Shown piece after piece: positions 28,109 through 46,661 of a DNA stretch of 64,000 nt (the first letter of the stretch is position 1; each line of letters starts with the position of its first letter). Origin of the DNA: Campylorhamphus procurvoides. Taxonomy: Eukaryota > Chordata > Aves > Passeriformes > Dendrocolaptidae. Made by a program: the position numbers and the translations under genes. The notes under the pieces were generated by a model. It worked only from the letters and a program-made list of their open reading frames with translations, was not told the origin of the DNA and made no database searches. The stretch covers positions 558,001-622,000 of the forward strand of contig WBMV01000128.1 in NCBI GenBank assembly GCA_013396655.1, in the 5' to 3' direction.

Positions 28109-28262
28109 CCCATGGAATTTGTGGAGTCTCGATCTTTGGAGATATTAAAAACCCAACTAGACAAAGCCCTGAACAACCTGCTCTACTTGGATCTGCTTTG
28201 AGCAACAAGGCTGGATGATCTCCAGAGGTGCCTTCCTGCCTCAGTTGTTTTGTGGTTTATTT
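28109..28262 (+). repeat. CR1 LINE fragment, right part (continuation after LTR)
   Basis: CR1 resumes with TTTGTGGAGTCTCGATCTTT, GGAGATATTAAAAACCCAAC, AACAACCTGCTCTACTTGG and GGATGATCTCCAGAGGTGCC. These follow directly, in CR1 consensus order, from the sequence interrupted at 27514. The terminal octamer repeat is degraded. Confidence 0.85.
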
Positions 28263-31200
28263 CTGACTGGTCCATTCTCCTCACTAAAAGATTAAACTGT
28301 GAACTGCTCTGGGGTATAAATCAAAATAAAGGTTAAATACTGTTCTGTAATAGGTGATAATCTATCTAGTTCTTTTTTCCTTCTTAAATGGATGCACTTG
28401 AAACATACACAGTGATGGAGCAACTGATGCATCTTGGACTTTTGCCATTAAAGGATACATACAGTTTCTGAATCCTCCCTTTTCTCTCCTAGATTAATTA
28501 CTGTCAATAAAAGTAGTGTGGGAGGTACCAAAATTACATGTTTCACAGTAGATGTAGAGCAGAAGAGTGATCTCAGAATAAATTATTCTAATGAACAGCA
28601 CTTGTCTAGTTTAACTTTTTATCCTCCTTTGCTTCAGGCAGCTATGACAGTGCTGCAATTCTTGTTATGTCAGTCGAAAAGACAGTGGGGAAATACGAGA
28701 GCTCTCATTTAAATTTGAGGTTGTCCAGAAGTTTTACTGCTTCAGTATTTCGATTAAAGGGTTCTGTGTCTTAATGGCTAGGAAGCAAAATCTCCCTGCT
28801 GGTGGAAAGCAGCACAATTGTGTATTATTTTCTCAACACAGCCTGAAGATTTGAAAAACTATTTTATTTTTTCATTCATTATGCTAACAATTTTGCACGA
28901 ACAATTTGTACTAGCTTGTGCAACTGCTGATTTGCATCCAGCTAATGTAGCATTTGCCACAGAGCCCCTCCCATACGACAAGAAAACATGTAGGGATGGG
29001 AGAATGAGTACATAACCCCAAGCAGCAAAGCTGTATTTGCGATCCCGTTTCAGACATTCACAATTCTGTCCTTAGCTAGCATGTTCTTCTTGGATAAGCA
29101 GCTATAGGAATAATTGTGTGAAAAGAATAGATGTCTTTGACATTATCAGTCCTTGTAATTTATGTAATAAGGAGAGCATCCGGCACAGCTGACATAGCCA
29201 TTGCCTACCACAGAGGCAGCTAGAAAGGTGGCAGCCTCAAGGTCTCAAGCTACAGGTTTTTTACAGTAAAATACTCCTAAGGCACATATTTAACCCTTCT
29301 TAAGGTACGTACTGTTTCTTTGTCCTTGTAGTCTTTAACAAAATGCGTGTTAGAATTATATGTCAAAGATCCAAACATACAGGAATCCAGTTAGAACTGT
29401 GACTATGAATGAGGTGGCATAGTCCTGTAGATATAGTACTTCCTAGAAGCCTTTCATAATGGATTTTTTGAATGCTCCCAAGAAAACTATTGCTATGCAA
29501 ACCTTCTCAAATACAAGTTCATTTGGCCTTAGTATTGAAATACATTTTGAGTCTCTGAAAAAAACAAAACTAAAGGAGGAGTAGGAATATGGTGTGTAGA
29601 ATAAAATACCAGACCATTCTTCTAGTGGCTTACTGTCTCACACAACCCATTTGACAGGATCAGTGATTCATTCCTCTCTCTGCCTGAAGTACCCACCATT
29701 TAAAAGAGAAATATCCACTGGATAATTAGTATAATGATTCTGCCTTACTTGTTGACGCTCTTTTGTATGTAGTACAAAAACTCACTTTTATGAGTTTGTT
29801 CATATGTAATACTCATACTGTTTTACTGTTAGATGTTTTAGAATCTTAGTGAGTGCTGTCCTTTTAAACAAAGGTTTTACTATAGAGTGTGCTAGGAAAG
29901 CACAAGTATCTGTTATCAAAACACCAGAAGATCAAGATTTAATTCAATATATTTTGCTTTTGGGAGGCAAGGCTGAAGGTTTCAGGTCATTGTTAATCAG
30001 CTGTCACATACTCTGTAATTTTCGTTCCAACTCATCACAGATTTGAGTTACTTGTATATGATGCTTTTTTCATCATCAGCCTATGAATAGTGTAGGAAAT
30101 AGTTGTGGGTCTGCTTTCATAAATTCAGTGCTGTGCTTTTGTATTAGATTTTTTCTCACATAGACCATCCTATTTACTGCATTTGCATTGTATCTATGCA
30201 GAGGGAAGCCCCACTTTTAGAAGGGTTGTATAAACTAAAGCTCTTGAACCATATTAAAAATACTTTATTCTCAATTTAGAACCAATTGGTGCCATTTTAG
30301 GGCAAATAAGTAGTTGTAGCCAAAGATAAATCAGAGAATGTTGAGTGTATGAGAAGTTCAAAGTCCAGAAGTAAATAAAAAGATATGAACAATTATTCAG
30401 CAAAATGTAAGAAGAAAAAAGAATAAAATAGGATTTGGAATAATCTGAGAGTTATTGGTTAAAGGAACAGGAGTATTTCCTAAAATACCCTGTATGACCT
30501 GACAGATCAGATATGGCAACATGAGATTCTTTTTGCAGATATTCAATCTGTTAGCAGTCTCTGGACTCCAGTCAACACACAAAGCAAGGCAGTGAGGTAT
30601 TTGTAATTTCACCCTTAGGTGCTCAATTTGACCCTTAGCCTGGTAACTGATTCCTTCAGAGCATCAAGTCATGTCCTGTGTGGACTCAGCTAGCTTCAAG
30701 ACCCATCTGACTATATACTGTAATCTTGTATTACGGTATAAATAGGGGGGCCAAAATAGGCAAATAAGCAGATCAATAGTTGCTCCTGCTGAAAACAAAA
30801 CAGTTACCTGTTGTGAATGAAATTCTACTGCTAATTGGCAGGAGATTTCAAACTTTCTGAACTGCCAGAGGTCTTCTCCCATCATGCTTTTGTAAGACAG
30901 TCCCTGAAAACTTTATTTTCCACAAATATCCATAAAAATAAGCACTACTGTCTATTATTAGTTCTTAATGCAGACTAAACAACATGGCAAACAAAAAACT
31001 TTTGGCAAAATCATCTGCTGTGAGTACCCTTGAGCATGAAATGTTATACTGATGTGTAGTGTGACACTGTAATATAAAAAGGTTTGCATTTTTCCCTCTT
31101 TTCACTCTTCTTTTGGCTCTGAAATTTTGGATCTCAACACACAAAATGCAGAGAAACGTGTATGTGGGGTATCAAAACTGTGAAAACAGAATATTGCCAG

Positions 31201-33671
31201 TGTTCTCTAAGTATTGAGAGCTACCTCTCAAAGTGAGAGGTCAATCAAATAATTGGCAGCACCATTTTTCTTTTATTTTTTTTTCTTTTTTTGTTTCCCA
31301 GATACTGGCTTTTCCATCTGTATCAAAAAGTTCTAGTAATCACAAGTGTTACCCTGCTGAAACTAGAGAAAGTTATCTTACAGTGACAGAGGGAAACTGC
31401 CTGATTGTAAATAATTCCGTAGCGTCTAAACTTGCAGCTTGAGAAAAATTGGATTTGACTTGAACTCTAAATAAAACTATAAAGATACCTGCCGTTTTCC
31501 TTTCCAATCAGACTGAGCTCAAATTCAGGTAAAAGAACTGGAGATTATTATTTCCATAACCTCGTTCTCTCCTCCAGCTTTTTTAAAATGAGCAAGTGAA
31601 AAACCTCTGCAGAAAAGTGAAGAAACAAAAAAGCACTTCTCCTTGGAGAAGGAGAATCTTAGGAGCTGTCCAATTTAGCACTAATTCCTATGGCCAGTCT
31701 AGATCTTCAGACAACTTTCAATTGTGGTCTTTTTTTTTAATAGACCTACAAATTCTGTAACCATGAAGGAGTTTATCTAACTATTAGAATCTATGTGGTT
31801 TATAAACATGGCTGTAATGTTTGTTGGTCACACCTAGCAGATATATTAGATCTTAGAGAAGTTCTAAGGAGCAGTTTGACCCCAAATTTTTAGACTTCCT
31901 CCTCAGACTGTTGAAGTTTGGTAAAGTAACCAGTCTTCTCAAATCAATGGTTTCGATCTATTTTTCTTCTACTTTTATATGAGCTATCAATTGGAATAGA
32001 CATTTTCTAACTTTCATCATAAGAGTTTTATTAAATATTCATCTCTCCTGATAGCAGTTTCACTCCAATTTAATATTAGTATTAAAAGATCAGTTTATTA
32101 AATTTCCTATTCGTCATGATACAAATAAATTAATTGAAACTTAAATTATTTCACACTTTTATTTAAATTCATTTTTTCAAATAGAGAACTATCAAATTAC
32201 TACTAAATGAGTTAATAATAAATACATTTTCAGGCTTCTGAATGTTAATGACTAAATCTTGTTTCCCTTCTGAGAAAGTATCGAGAAGGTATGATACTAA
32301 CCAAGAATAAATACTTTATCCCAAGAGCTGCAATCAGGCAGAAACCTGGGTAACTTTGAGAATGAGACAAAAACCTGGTAGTCTCATTTGCTTACAATTT
32401 TGTGTTTTACATATAAAGATGCTGATGCTTGAGTGGCTGCATGCAGTTAGTGCTGATTATATCATCTGTATGGCATTATTTTCTTGATAAAGGAGCAAAT
32501 ACAATTATACGTCATTGGTGATCTCTTTGGTTGGTGTGAGTCTCCACCTGCAAGTTTCTTCCTATGTAGCTGTGTTACTGTGCTATAATCCTAAAAGGCA
32601 TGTCCTGGGGGAGACTTCTATTTCCAGCTGTGCAGTCTTCTGATGGACTTTCAGGACTTTCAGTCATTTTGAAGAGTGTTAAAGTAAATATAACACACAG
32701 AGCCAAGTTTCATAGTGAACAGTTGCAGGAAGAGAGGAACTGTTATGGCTCCTCCATGCACATGGAAATCTCCATTGGCTGATAGAATGTGCAGCTAAGC
32801 CCTCAGAAAGGTAGGACTAGAGGTAGGATAGCACCTTAGAAAAAAAAGAAAACAAAACCAACAAACAAGCAGAAACATCAGAAAAATCCTTGTAAAAATT
32901 ATGTCTTACTCCTCTTGAAATATATGTGCTTTGGAGGCTGCTGATAGCAAAGGCAGATACAGATATATATAAAATGTTTCTTTGATATTCTACTTGGACG
33001 TGCATTTGTCAGAGGGCTTAATTTTGGTATATTATTAAATACAACAAGCTCAAAGATCACATATTGCCAGAGAAAATCATTGAATTCAAAAAACTGAGGC
33101 TCAGAGCATTCCAAGGAGTTCTGTTTTATGTTTACCATTAAGTGACACCTTGCTTTTGGATAGTGGAAAGTTTTTCTAATTGTATTTTGGGTGGCTGGAA
33201 AGCATGTAATTCAGAATATTATTAAACAGTTTCAAATTTTCTTCAGGAATAACAATTTCCAATGTCTTAAGCTATTCATCTATTTTATCTTTTCAGTGGC
33301 AATCTTGTTTCCATTTTACTTATTATTTTGAGTGGCTAACAGCTTTAATATAGAATGCTGCTTTCTATTTAATTTCATGCTTGTTTTCAGAATTAGTAGA
33401 AGAGGTAAATTCTTGGAAACTGGGAGAAGATGTATGTGAAAGCAGTTTCTCAAAGCTCAAGATGTATCAGAATCAAAATGCACTGAACATACCTTGAGTC
33501 TGGCTTTGTAGGGGTGAGACATTAAACAGTATCTTGCAGCAAGCTTGCATTAGTATGACTGAATTTCTGACTTTGGTGTAAATACATATCTTTAGGGGTT
33601 GTGGCATTAAAAAGAAGAATTCATCTTATTTCCGTATTTGCCACATCACAGAATTAAGCTCAAAAGGGGAA

Positions 33672-33850
33672 ACATTATGGTGGCCAATGTTAGGACAGGT
33701 CGCATAAAGAAGCTGTGGGATCTCTCTCTTTGCAGATAGCTGGATCTAGGCTGGAGATGACCCTGAAAAACACGATCCAGTGTTGGCTTCAAAGCAAGCC
33801 TTGTTCTGGTCAAGAGGAAGGGCATGACCTCCTTCATCATTCTCTATTAT
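33672..33850 (+). repeat. CR1 LINE 3' fragment
   Basis: Plus-oriented CR1 blocks are visible though diverged: AAGAAGCTGTGGGATCTCTC, TTTGCAGATAGCTGG, ATGACCCTGAAAAACACGAT, GATCCAGTGTTGGCTT and GGGCATGACCTCCTTC, ending in a TCATTCTCTAT remnant of the CR1 terminus. Confidence 0.7.
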
Positions 33851-35364
33851 AAACAACACATTTTATATTACATATACATCTTCAGGGTTAAAGAAAGAAG
33901 CTGCTGCTGTTTATTGCAAAAGGTGAACTAACTTGAAGCCTGAAGTCTATGTAAAATACTCCAAAGTGTTAGTTCAAATCACTGCAGTTGAACAGTTACC
34001 AGGAACTTCACACAGTTCTAGATTTTGTCCTTAATTATAATTTAATTCAATGAGCTAATTTAGAATAATAAGTGAATTCAATAAAACCTTTGTATTTTGC
34101 AATATGACATAATGTATGGAAAAATGGCTAGACACATAAATTACATGCTTTCTTTCTATTAAAATATGATACCCCTTCATTACCCTTTCTTCCCAAAAAC
34201 TGACTCAGAAGTTGAGAGGTGTGAACTCACGTTTGCAGGTTCATTTTACAGACAAAACATTTAAAGAGAAGGCTTTTCATATTGTTCTCACCTGCTTTCA
34301 GAATCATTTATAAGAAAACTGAACAGAGGTTTTCATTTTTTATTTTGACACCATGGAAATATTAGTGCAGAAAAGTCAAGCAGCAAAATGAAGTTGTCTG
34401 GGTTGTGAACTGAGAAGTGCTAAAGTTTTGGATTTGCATGCGTGTGTGTTTTTTCAGCCACTTTGAATTAGTCAAGATTTTCAAAGCGTCTAAGAGGGAG
34501 TTCTTTACACAGTTCTGCCCTAAGACATTTGTCTGTCTTGGTAGAAAACTAACATTCAAAACAAGTGAAATAATTTTTTAAATTTTGGTGTGATTAATTG
34601 CAGAATTATTTTTTTACTTCGCTAGGGATTGTAAAGTTTTTAAACAGAAATGGCCACAAAATGTGTTAATATGTATTTGTATTATTAAAAAGCTAGGTTC
34701 TTAAGTAAAGGAGTAATTTACATCCTGTCTCGTTGCCACTAGATTAGTTCATGGGAGTGGATCAACTGGAGGGAAATACTTCCACTTAAAACCTGGTAAA
34801 AAATAAAGTTCTAGCTCAGAATTTTTATTTGGGAGACTTTTTCGCAGTTGTGATTTGCCAGAATTTTACTGGTGGCGTTCAAAATACTAGTCCTGTTTCT
34901 GAGAAATTTGTCTGATGGTCAAGTGACTATTGTATAAATGCCTTCACACTTGGATTAGGCAGCGTGTCAATTTGTATATGTCGGTCAGTGATATTTTAAA
35001 GAGATGATGTATTAGAAATGCACTAACTGTGTAACTTCGCTATCATAGTAACCAAAGGGAGACATTCCTTCCTGATTAGCAGAACAAGAGAAGAGTGACC
35101 ATTTTAGAGAGAAACTTCAGTTGTTTTGACAAACTAATTTGTGGTCTATTTTAAGATGTTTCACAGTGTACTCTTGCTTTACAACCTTATAAACAGGTGA
35201 ACTAAATTTACCTTTTCTCTTAGTCTCTTAGTCTCCTAGAAGTCTCTTGGCTGGAGTTACTTGACAATGACTCCAGTGCCCCCACGTTGCATTTATTTTA
35301 TTATAAGGATGTGGTTGAATATAAACATTGTATTTTCACTTCTTCCATTTTGATTTTCTTGTAG

Positions 35365-35413
35365 ACATTTCAACAGTCTTCTCTACAGCAGAAGAGTAAA
35401 AAGAAGAACAAAG
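35365..35413 (+). CDS. CNKSR2: CNKSR2 small exon (49 nt): polybasic segment before PH domain
   Basis: This 49-nt exon lies between TTTTCTTGTAG and GTAAAA. It starts in phase 0 directly after LYH of the previous exon and encodes TFQQSSLQQKSKKKNK plus one carried base. The SKKKNK run and the KSKRR of the next exon together make a basic segment just before the PH domain. Its length is not a multiple of three, so skipping it alone would shift the frame; it and the following 173-nt exon together are 222 nt and in phase. It is too short to be found by open-frame length, and is supported by splice sites, phase and family sequence. Confidence 0.93.
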
Positions 35414-41052
<5,639 letters not shown>

Positions 41053-44000
41053 TAAGGAAATTTAGCAAAGTTCACAAAGTTCAAAGGGCACATTCCTTAA
41101 ATGTGACACTTCTTGAAGGTAGTAATAACAGAATGATAATAAAGTACGTTATTCTAAGAAGTTAAGTTTAACAGTTAATAAGTGCAGAGGAGCATTATTT
41201 CTGACTGGCTTCTTAGGATAAATACTTGATTCATGCAAAAACGACTTTTTCTTGAAATAAAGGTTTGAAGATCTTTAGAAACACGATTCCCTGTTTCTAA
41301 AAGAAATAAATACAGTATGTGAAACACCATCCAAACACAATTTCAGAACTCCAGGTTTCTGGTTTTGGCTGTGTGGCACCTCTAAAAGTGAGATATCTCT
41401 AACTCTGCTTCCTAACCTACTCCCAAACACATGTGATGCTTGCTCAGGGGATCCTTCTCTTTCTTGCCCTGGAGAGAATAAGAGGTAGGAGAAAGATTTA
41501 AAGTCACTGATTTTTTTTTCCTGCCAGTCTTGAGAAATGAGAGAGGGATTACAAGGAATTAATTTTCCAGATTCTCTCGACCGCCATCAGTTTAACTACA
41601 TGTTGAAGTGAATTTGGTGGAGAATATTTCAACATCTCAAGAAAGAACAAGGGCTTGACTCTTAGTTCCTTGGGTATTGAATCTTACTCTATTTTAGACC
41701 ATTTGTGCAATTTTTCAGAAAAATGATCGAAACTTCAGCACAAAATAAACACAATTCTTCTTAATTTATTTGAATGGCAAATTAAAACATGGAACCCATG
41801 TCTATACAGATATTTGGGAGTTGTTTTATTTATTTTCACAACATAAATTGAAATTAATTCACTTCCAAATAATACGCCATTTTCATCATATGACAGAGAA
41901 CGCAAACAAAAATCTATTATTGCAACCTGAGAATTGCTCTATCTTAGATAATGTCTGTGAATATTCTTTCTGACAAGAATTGTTTTTAAAATAGAGGAAA
42001 AAGGAGGTAAAACTGAATCCATAAAACTATTACTAAGTGCTATAATCATGGTCTTATCTCTCCTGTGTGTAATAGATTCAACTACCTGGCAGAGCACCTT
42101 CAAGGTACTGCCACTTCCTAACTGACAATATTTGGCTGGAAAAGCATGCTGATACTATGCTATGCTTGTTTTCATTTAGAAATAGTTCTCTGTTAACATT
42201 TTTTCAAAAGTTTGTGCATGACAGAGGTACACTTCAAAAGCCTCCCCTCAGTCAGAAAACTTAAAACCTTTTTATTTGTTTGTGAAATTTTAGACTTCTC
42301 TTTTCTCAGTAATTCTGTCAAGCCAGTCACTCAAAATGCAATTTGTTTCACAGCAAACAGAATAATGACATGGTCTATGTGGCAGTTCATATCCTGAACT
42401 GCAGCAGTAGCTAAATATTTCTGCCAGCAGGTCCTCAGTCAGTATGACAAGGCACCTTCATTCTAAGCATGAAAATTTAAATAACTCTTCAGTAATCAGA
42501 AGGCGACAGCAAATATGCAACAATTCTTTAAAAATATATTACACAGGAATTAAAAGCTTTTTAACTTCCCAGCATACGTTGTGTTTTTTATATTTTGAAA
42601 AAAGTGCTTATTAATTTATTTAGAATGAGCTTAACAAAATTTTGATCTGAGTTATATGCATGTAAATTTAAAGCAACTCTGTCAAAGACTAAGGAAATTC
42701 TTACATCTGAGTTGCCATCTGAGTCTCACCAAAGAATTTTATTTTTTTCTTTGTCTAATGTATTAGAAGAAGTAGTTCATTTTCACAAACTTTGAATCAA
42801 CTCAATAGATTGGAAAGAGTGACTGAAAATTAATCTTTCAAATGCATTGGTAATAAAATGCTTCCTGTCTAAAAGCATTTTGTAGCCTAGATGAAGTAAA
42901 ACACAGATGCAAGTTATTATGTTAAATTAAAACTATTTTGATAATTTTCTATTCTTTTTTGGGTCAAGTTTCTGACATACATTGTAATTATGTATCAAGC
43001 AGTCATTTCAGTTCCATTTATTGAAGCAGAAGAAACAACAGAAGAAAACTGCTAATACATCTGACTGAAAGTTCAAAATGGTTCAATTCCTTCATCCCTT
43101 ATGTAAAACTATTCAAGTTGGTTTTATTTTTTAAAAAGTGCTTACAGGCTGTGATATTTTTGTTTGTGTGTATCTACTCACATAAAAAGGGCATTTTAAT
43201 CTCAGGTAACTCTGTCACAATTCAAATTTTCTTACTACTTTTATGACTGTGCCACACCATTGTGCTGGTAAGGAGTCTGGACAGCTATGGTCACTGAACT
43301 CTATTGCTGCAGCCTCTGGAGCTCCTCTTGTCTCTTTGGTCACGCCAGCAAATGTGGTATTTTTACCCATATAACTTGTTTAGTTTGGGTGAGAGGAAGG
43401 ACTGAATATCGTTTATTGATGCAAAGTACTGTTTTGCAAGTGTAAGTGTATAGTCATGGAAGCATCTTGCTTGGAAATCCATTGTTGTTCTCTTCATTCT
43501 GGTTAAACTGCAGTCGAGTACTTACAGGCACTCTAAGGTATCCATGTTCCCTTGCAGCAAATTCATCCTATGTCCTTGAGCTTTATGATTAAGGACAACT
43601 TGAAACTCTGCTTTGACTGAAAGTATTGCATCTACCTGGAGCATGAGATAGAATAGGAGAATGTTTCCTAGCAGTCTGTGAGAGTTCCAGTACTGTGCAT
43701 CCTCCTTTACAGAAATTGCAGGTCTACAGAAAGACAGGGATTTTTAATTCTGTTGTATTTGTCATAAAATTGTTTTAATTAAATACTGCCAAGAAATGAA
43801 TGTGCTGTTCTCAAAAAGAAAAGAAAAAAAAGAAATGTAGATGACTTCTGCAGCTACCACTGCCACTGTATTTATTGTCACACCTAGCAAACAGGTCTTA
43901 TAATTCTCACAAGAAAATTAAAGCTGCATTTGCTGTAAAGAAGCAATATTTTCTTGGCCTCTTGCCCTCCAAAGGTTACAGTGGCTACCAAGGCACACAT

Positions 44001-45047
44001 ACTACAGGGAAGAAAGATATAAATCTTCCCATGTACTAGGGCTTTGTATATTTTAAGAAATATTTCTGTAACTGTATGCTTGGAGCTTTTGTCCACAGTG
44101 CATTGTAATGCAGACAATATTTCACTCCTTTTCCATTCTGCAGGAATTTACCTTTTGATACAAACCCAGTGTGTTTAATTTCTCATACAGTTCTAACTTC
44201 AATGAACCATAACTCTAGCTATGCTTTATTAAAATCATATTAATTCTGTATCCATATCTGAGAAAGGTTTAGCAGCTTCGTATTGAAAAATATGCAGAAG
44301 AGGTCAATACCATTGTTTCAGTTTCTAGAATGGCAAACCACTCAAAAGCTGTGGTTATTAACAATTTACAACCACAGCAGGTTCAGTAGGTGGCTGTTCC
44401 CTGCTGGCTGTGCAGGTGAGGGTGGTAAGCCAGGAACTGGGAACATGAAATCCAGAATAGGTGAAAGGCGAGCAAAGGGCCATCTCCGCTGTCTGCCATG
44501 CCATTTGACAGAGCAGAGGCTTGTTGTCTTGTGCTGCTTTACCCTTTGGACACAGACAAGTGTGTGGCCTTTGCTGGTCCCTCGGCAGCACGGGGCTAAA
44601 GTGCCTTTGGTGAGGTTCCTGCCTCAGTGCTTCTGATTTGGGCTGGCAGAGCTGTCAAGGCAACTGAGCTTTATTCCCCAAAGTCTTCACATATCAGGAG
44701 TGTGAACCTAAAAGACAGCTTTGTAGCGGGTCATCTTTCTGCTGGGAAGATGTGAAATCCTTGTCTGAGCCACGGTTTGTTGGATTGCTGTTCCTATATG
44801 CCACTTGTTTTTATAACGGTATGGCAATTCTAACAATTATAATTCAAATTTCAAGTCTCTTCTTCAGCTTCCCTATCCTTCTGGTAGAAATTTTGATTGT
44901 GTGGTAACATTAAGTATTCTACAATCACTTTAGGAGTAAATCTCTAGCTTTCTTCCCAATGTCCAACACTTCATGGACCATTAACATGCTTTACAGATCA
45001 TCTACATGGTCACTGTTTGTGGAAGGACAAGTGACTGTTGATAGAAA

Positions 45048-45127
45048 GTGCCTCTGCTTGTGGTGGGGGAGTTGTAACTAGAAGATCTTTAATGTCCTTC
45101 CAAACTAAAATATTCTATAATTCTTTT
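45048..45127 (+). repeat. CR1 LINE 3' terminus
   Basis: GGGGGAGTTGTAACTAGAAG, then ATCTTTAATGTCCTTCCAAA and TATTCTATAATTCT, match the final 80 bp of plus-oriented CR1 ('gggggttggaactagatgatc...ccttccaac...attctatgattct'). It is heavily 5'-truncated. Confidence 0.75.
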
Positions 45128-45688
45128 ACTCCATGATGACAGGAGTTAATTCTGGGAAAGTGATTGTATTTTATGATCTGATACCTGCTTAGTCTGCACT
45201 GCAGTGTCTTGAAGACTGGCATGCAGAAGTCATTAAAAAATGTGTATCCTCTGCTGAGACAAACGTCCTGTTTCTGTGCATGCAGTAGGCAGATGAAACC
45301 CATCAGGCACAGTTTTCTGAAACAGGGGTTTCACATTCCTGAAGAAAACGCAAACCTGACTGGAGTTGTCTTTCTGTATACCCTAGCAGTTAAATTGCAA
45401 GCCAGTAGGTTGGCAAACCAGGCCTGTCAAATCCTGACTATGGGATGACTGGAGCAAGTAATTCCAGGTTTACCATGGAATGGACAACCACGGGAGATTG
45501 CCATGGTGGTTTAAAGCCTCGTTGATGAACGACCTGATCCATTGTAAGCATTTGGCTAATGAATACACTGAGCCCCATGGGGGAAGAGTACAGGTTGAAA
45601 CTGCCCTGCTACAGACAGTTGAGTGTACGCTTGGCATACACTCCTGCTACATACATACATTCCTGCTAGAAGAGAGCAGCAATAGCTC

Positions 45689-45766
45689 GTTTGTTTTTGG
45701 TTTGGGTTTTTTGTTTGGTTTTTTTGTGGGGGTTTTCGTTTGGTTTTCTTTTTCAAAAAAAAAAAA
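45689..45766. repeat. T/G-rich low-complexity tract ending in A12
   Basis: Runs of TTTGTTTTTGG-type sequence are followed by GTGGGGGTTTTCG and a 12-A run at 45755-45766. This is simple sequence; no function is inferred. Confidence 0.8.
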
Positions 45767-46409
45767 TCGTGCAGCTTATGGAAACATTATTTCAAGTCTG
45801 TTTTGAGATTAAATCCCTAGATGTGAATTGCATTAAAGCAATTGTCTTTCTCCCCCTGCTTCTCTGACACAAATGTGAATCCTGTTATGCCCCCTTCTCT
45901 TTGTACACGGCACTGTAGGTAAGCTCTAAAACACATAATGGCATAATTAAACCACACTATCTGTTTCAGAGTGAACCTCTTCTTTTTACTGCTGGTTTCT
46001 GCTCTGTTCCTCTGCTAAGTTGCCAGTTGAGGCCTTAAAATATTGCTTAAATCTCTGAAAAGTGGTATTTATTCTTAAGAAATCAGAACAGCAGGAGTTT
46101 TGTGTGATGGCATATCTGTGAGCAGCAGACTTAACAGCTCTTTGATTATCTCCAGACCCTTTATTTTACAGATATTTGACATCATACATGGTTTTCCATT
46201 TGAAATAAAATCCTTACTGTGAAAACATTTTGGTCAACAGCAAAATCATAGATCTTTGGAGACTCCCTGAATAAGAGTATCAAAGAGAACACTTGTCTAA
46301 TATGAAAAATATCATCGTCCTTAATCTCCTTCAGATGCTCCTAGCTTGTTTTTTGGTAGAAATGCACCAAAAAACTTAGAGGCTGGATTGGTATCACTAC
46401 TTCTTTTAA

Positions 46410-46661
<252 letters not shown>

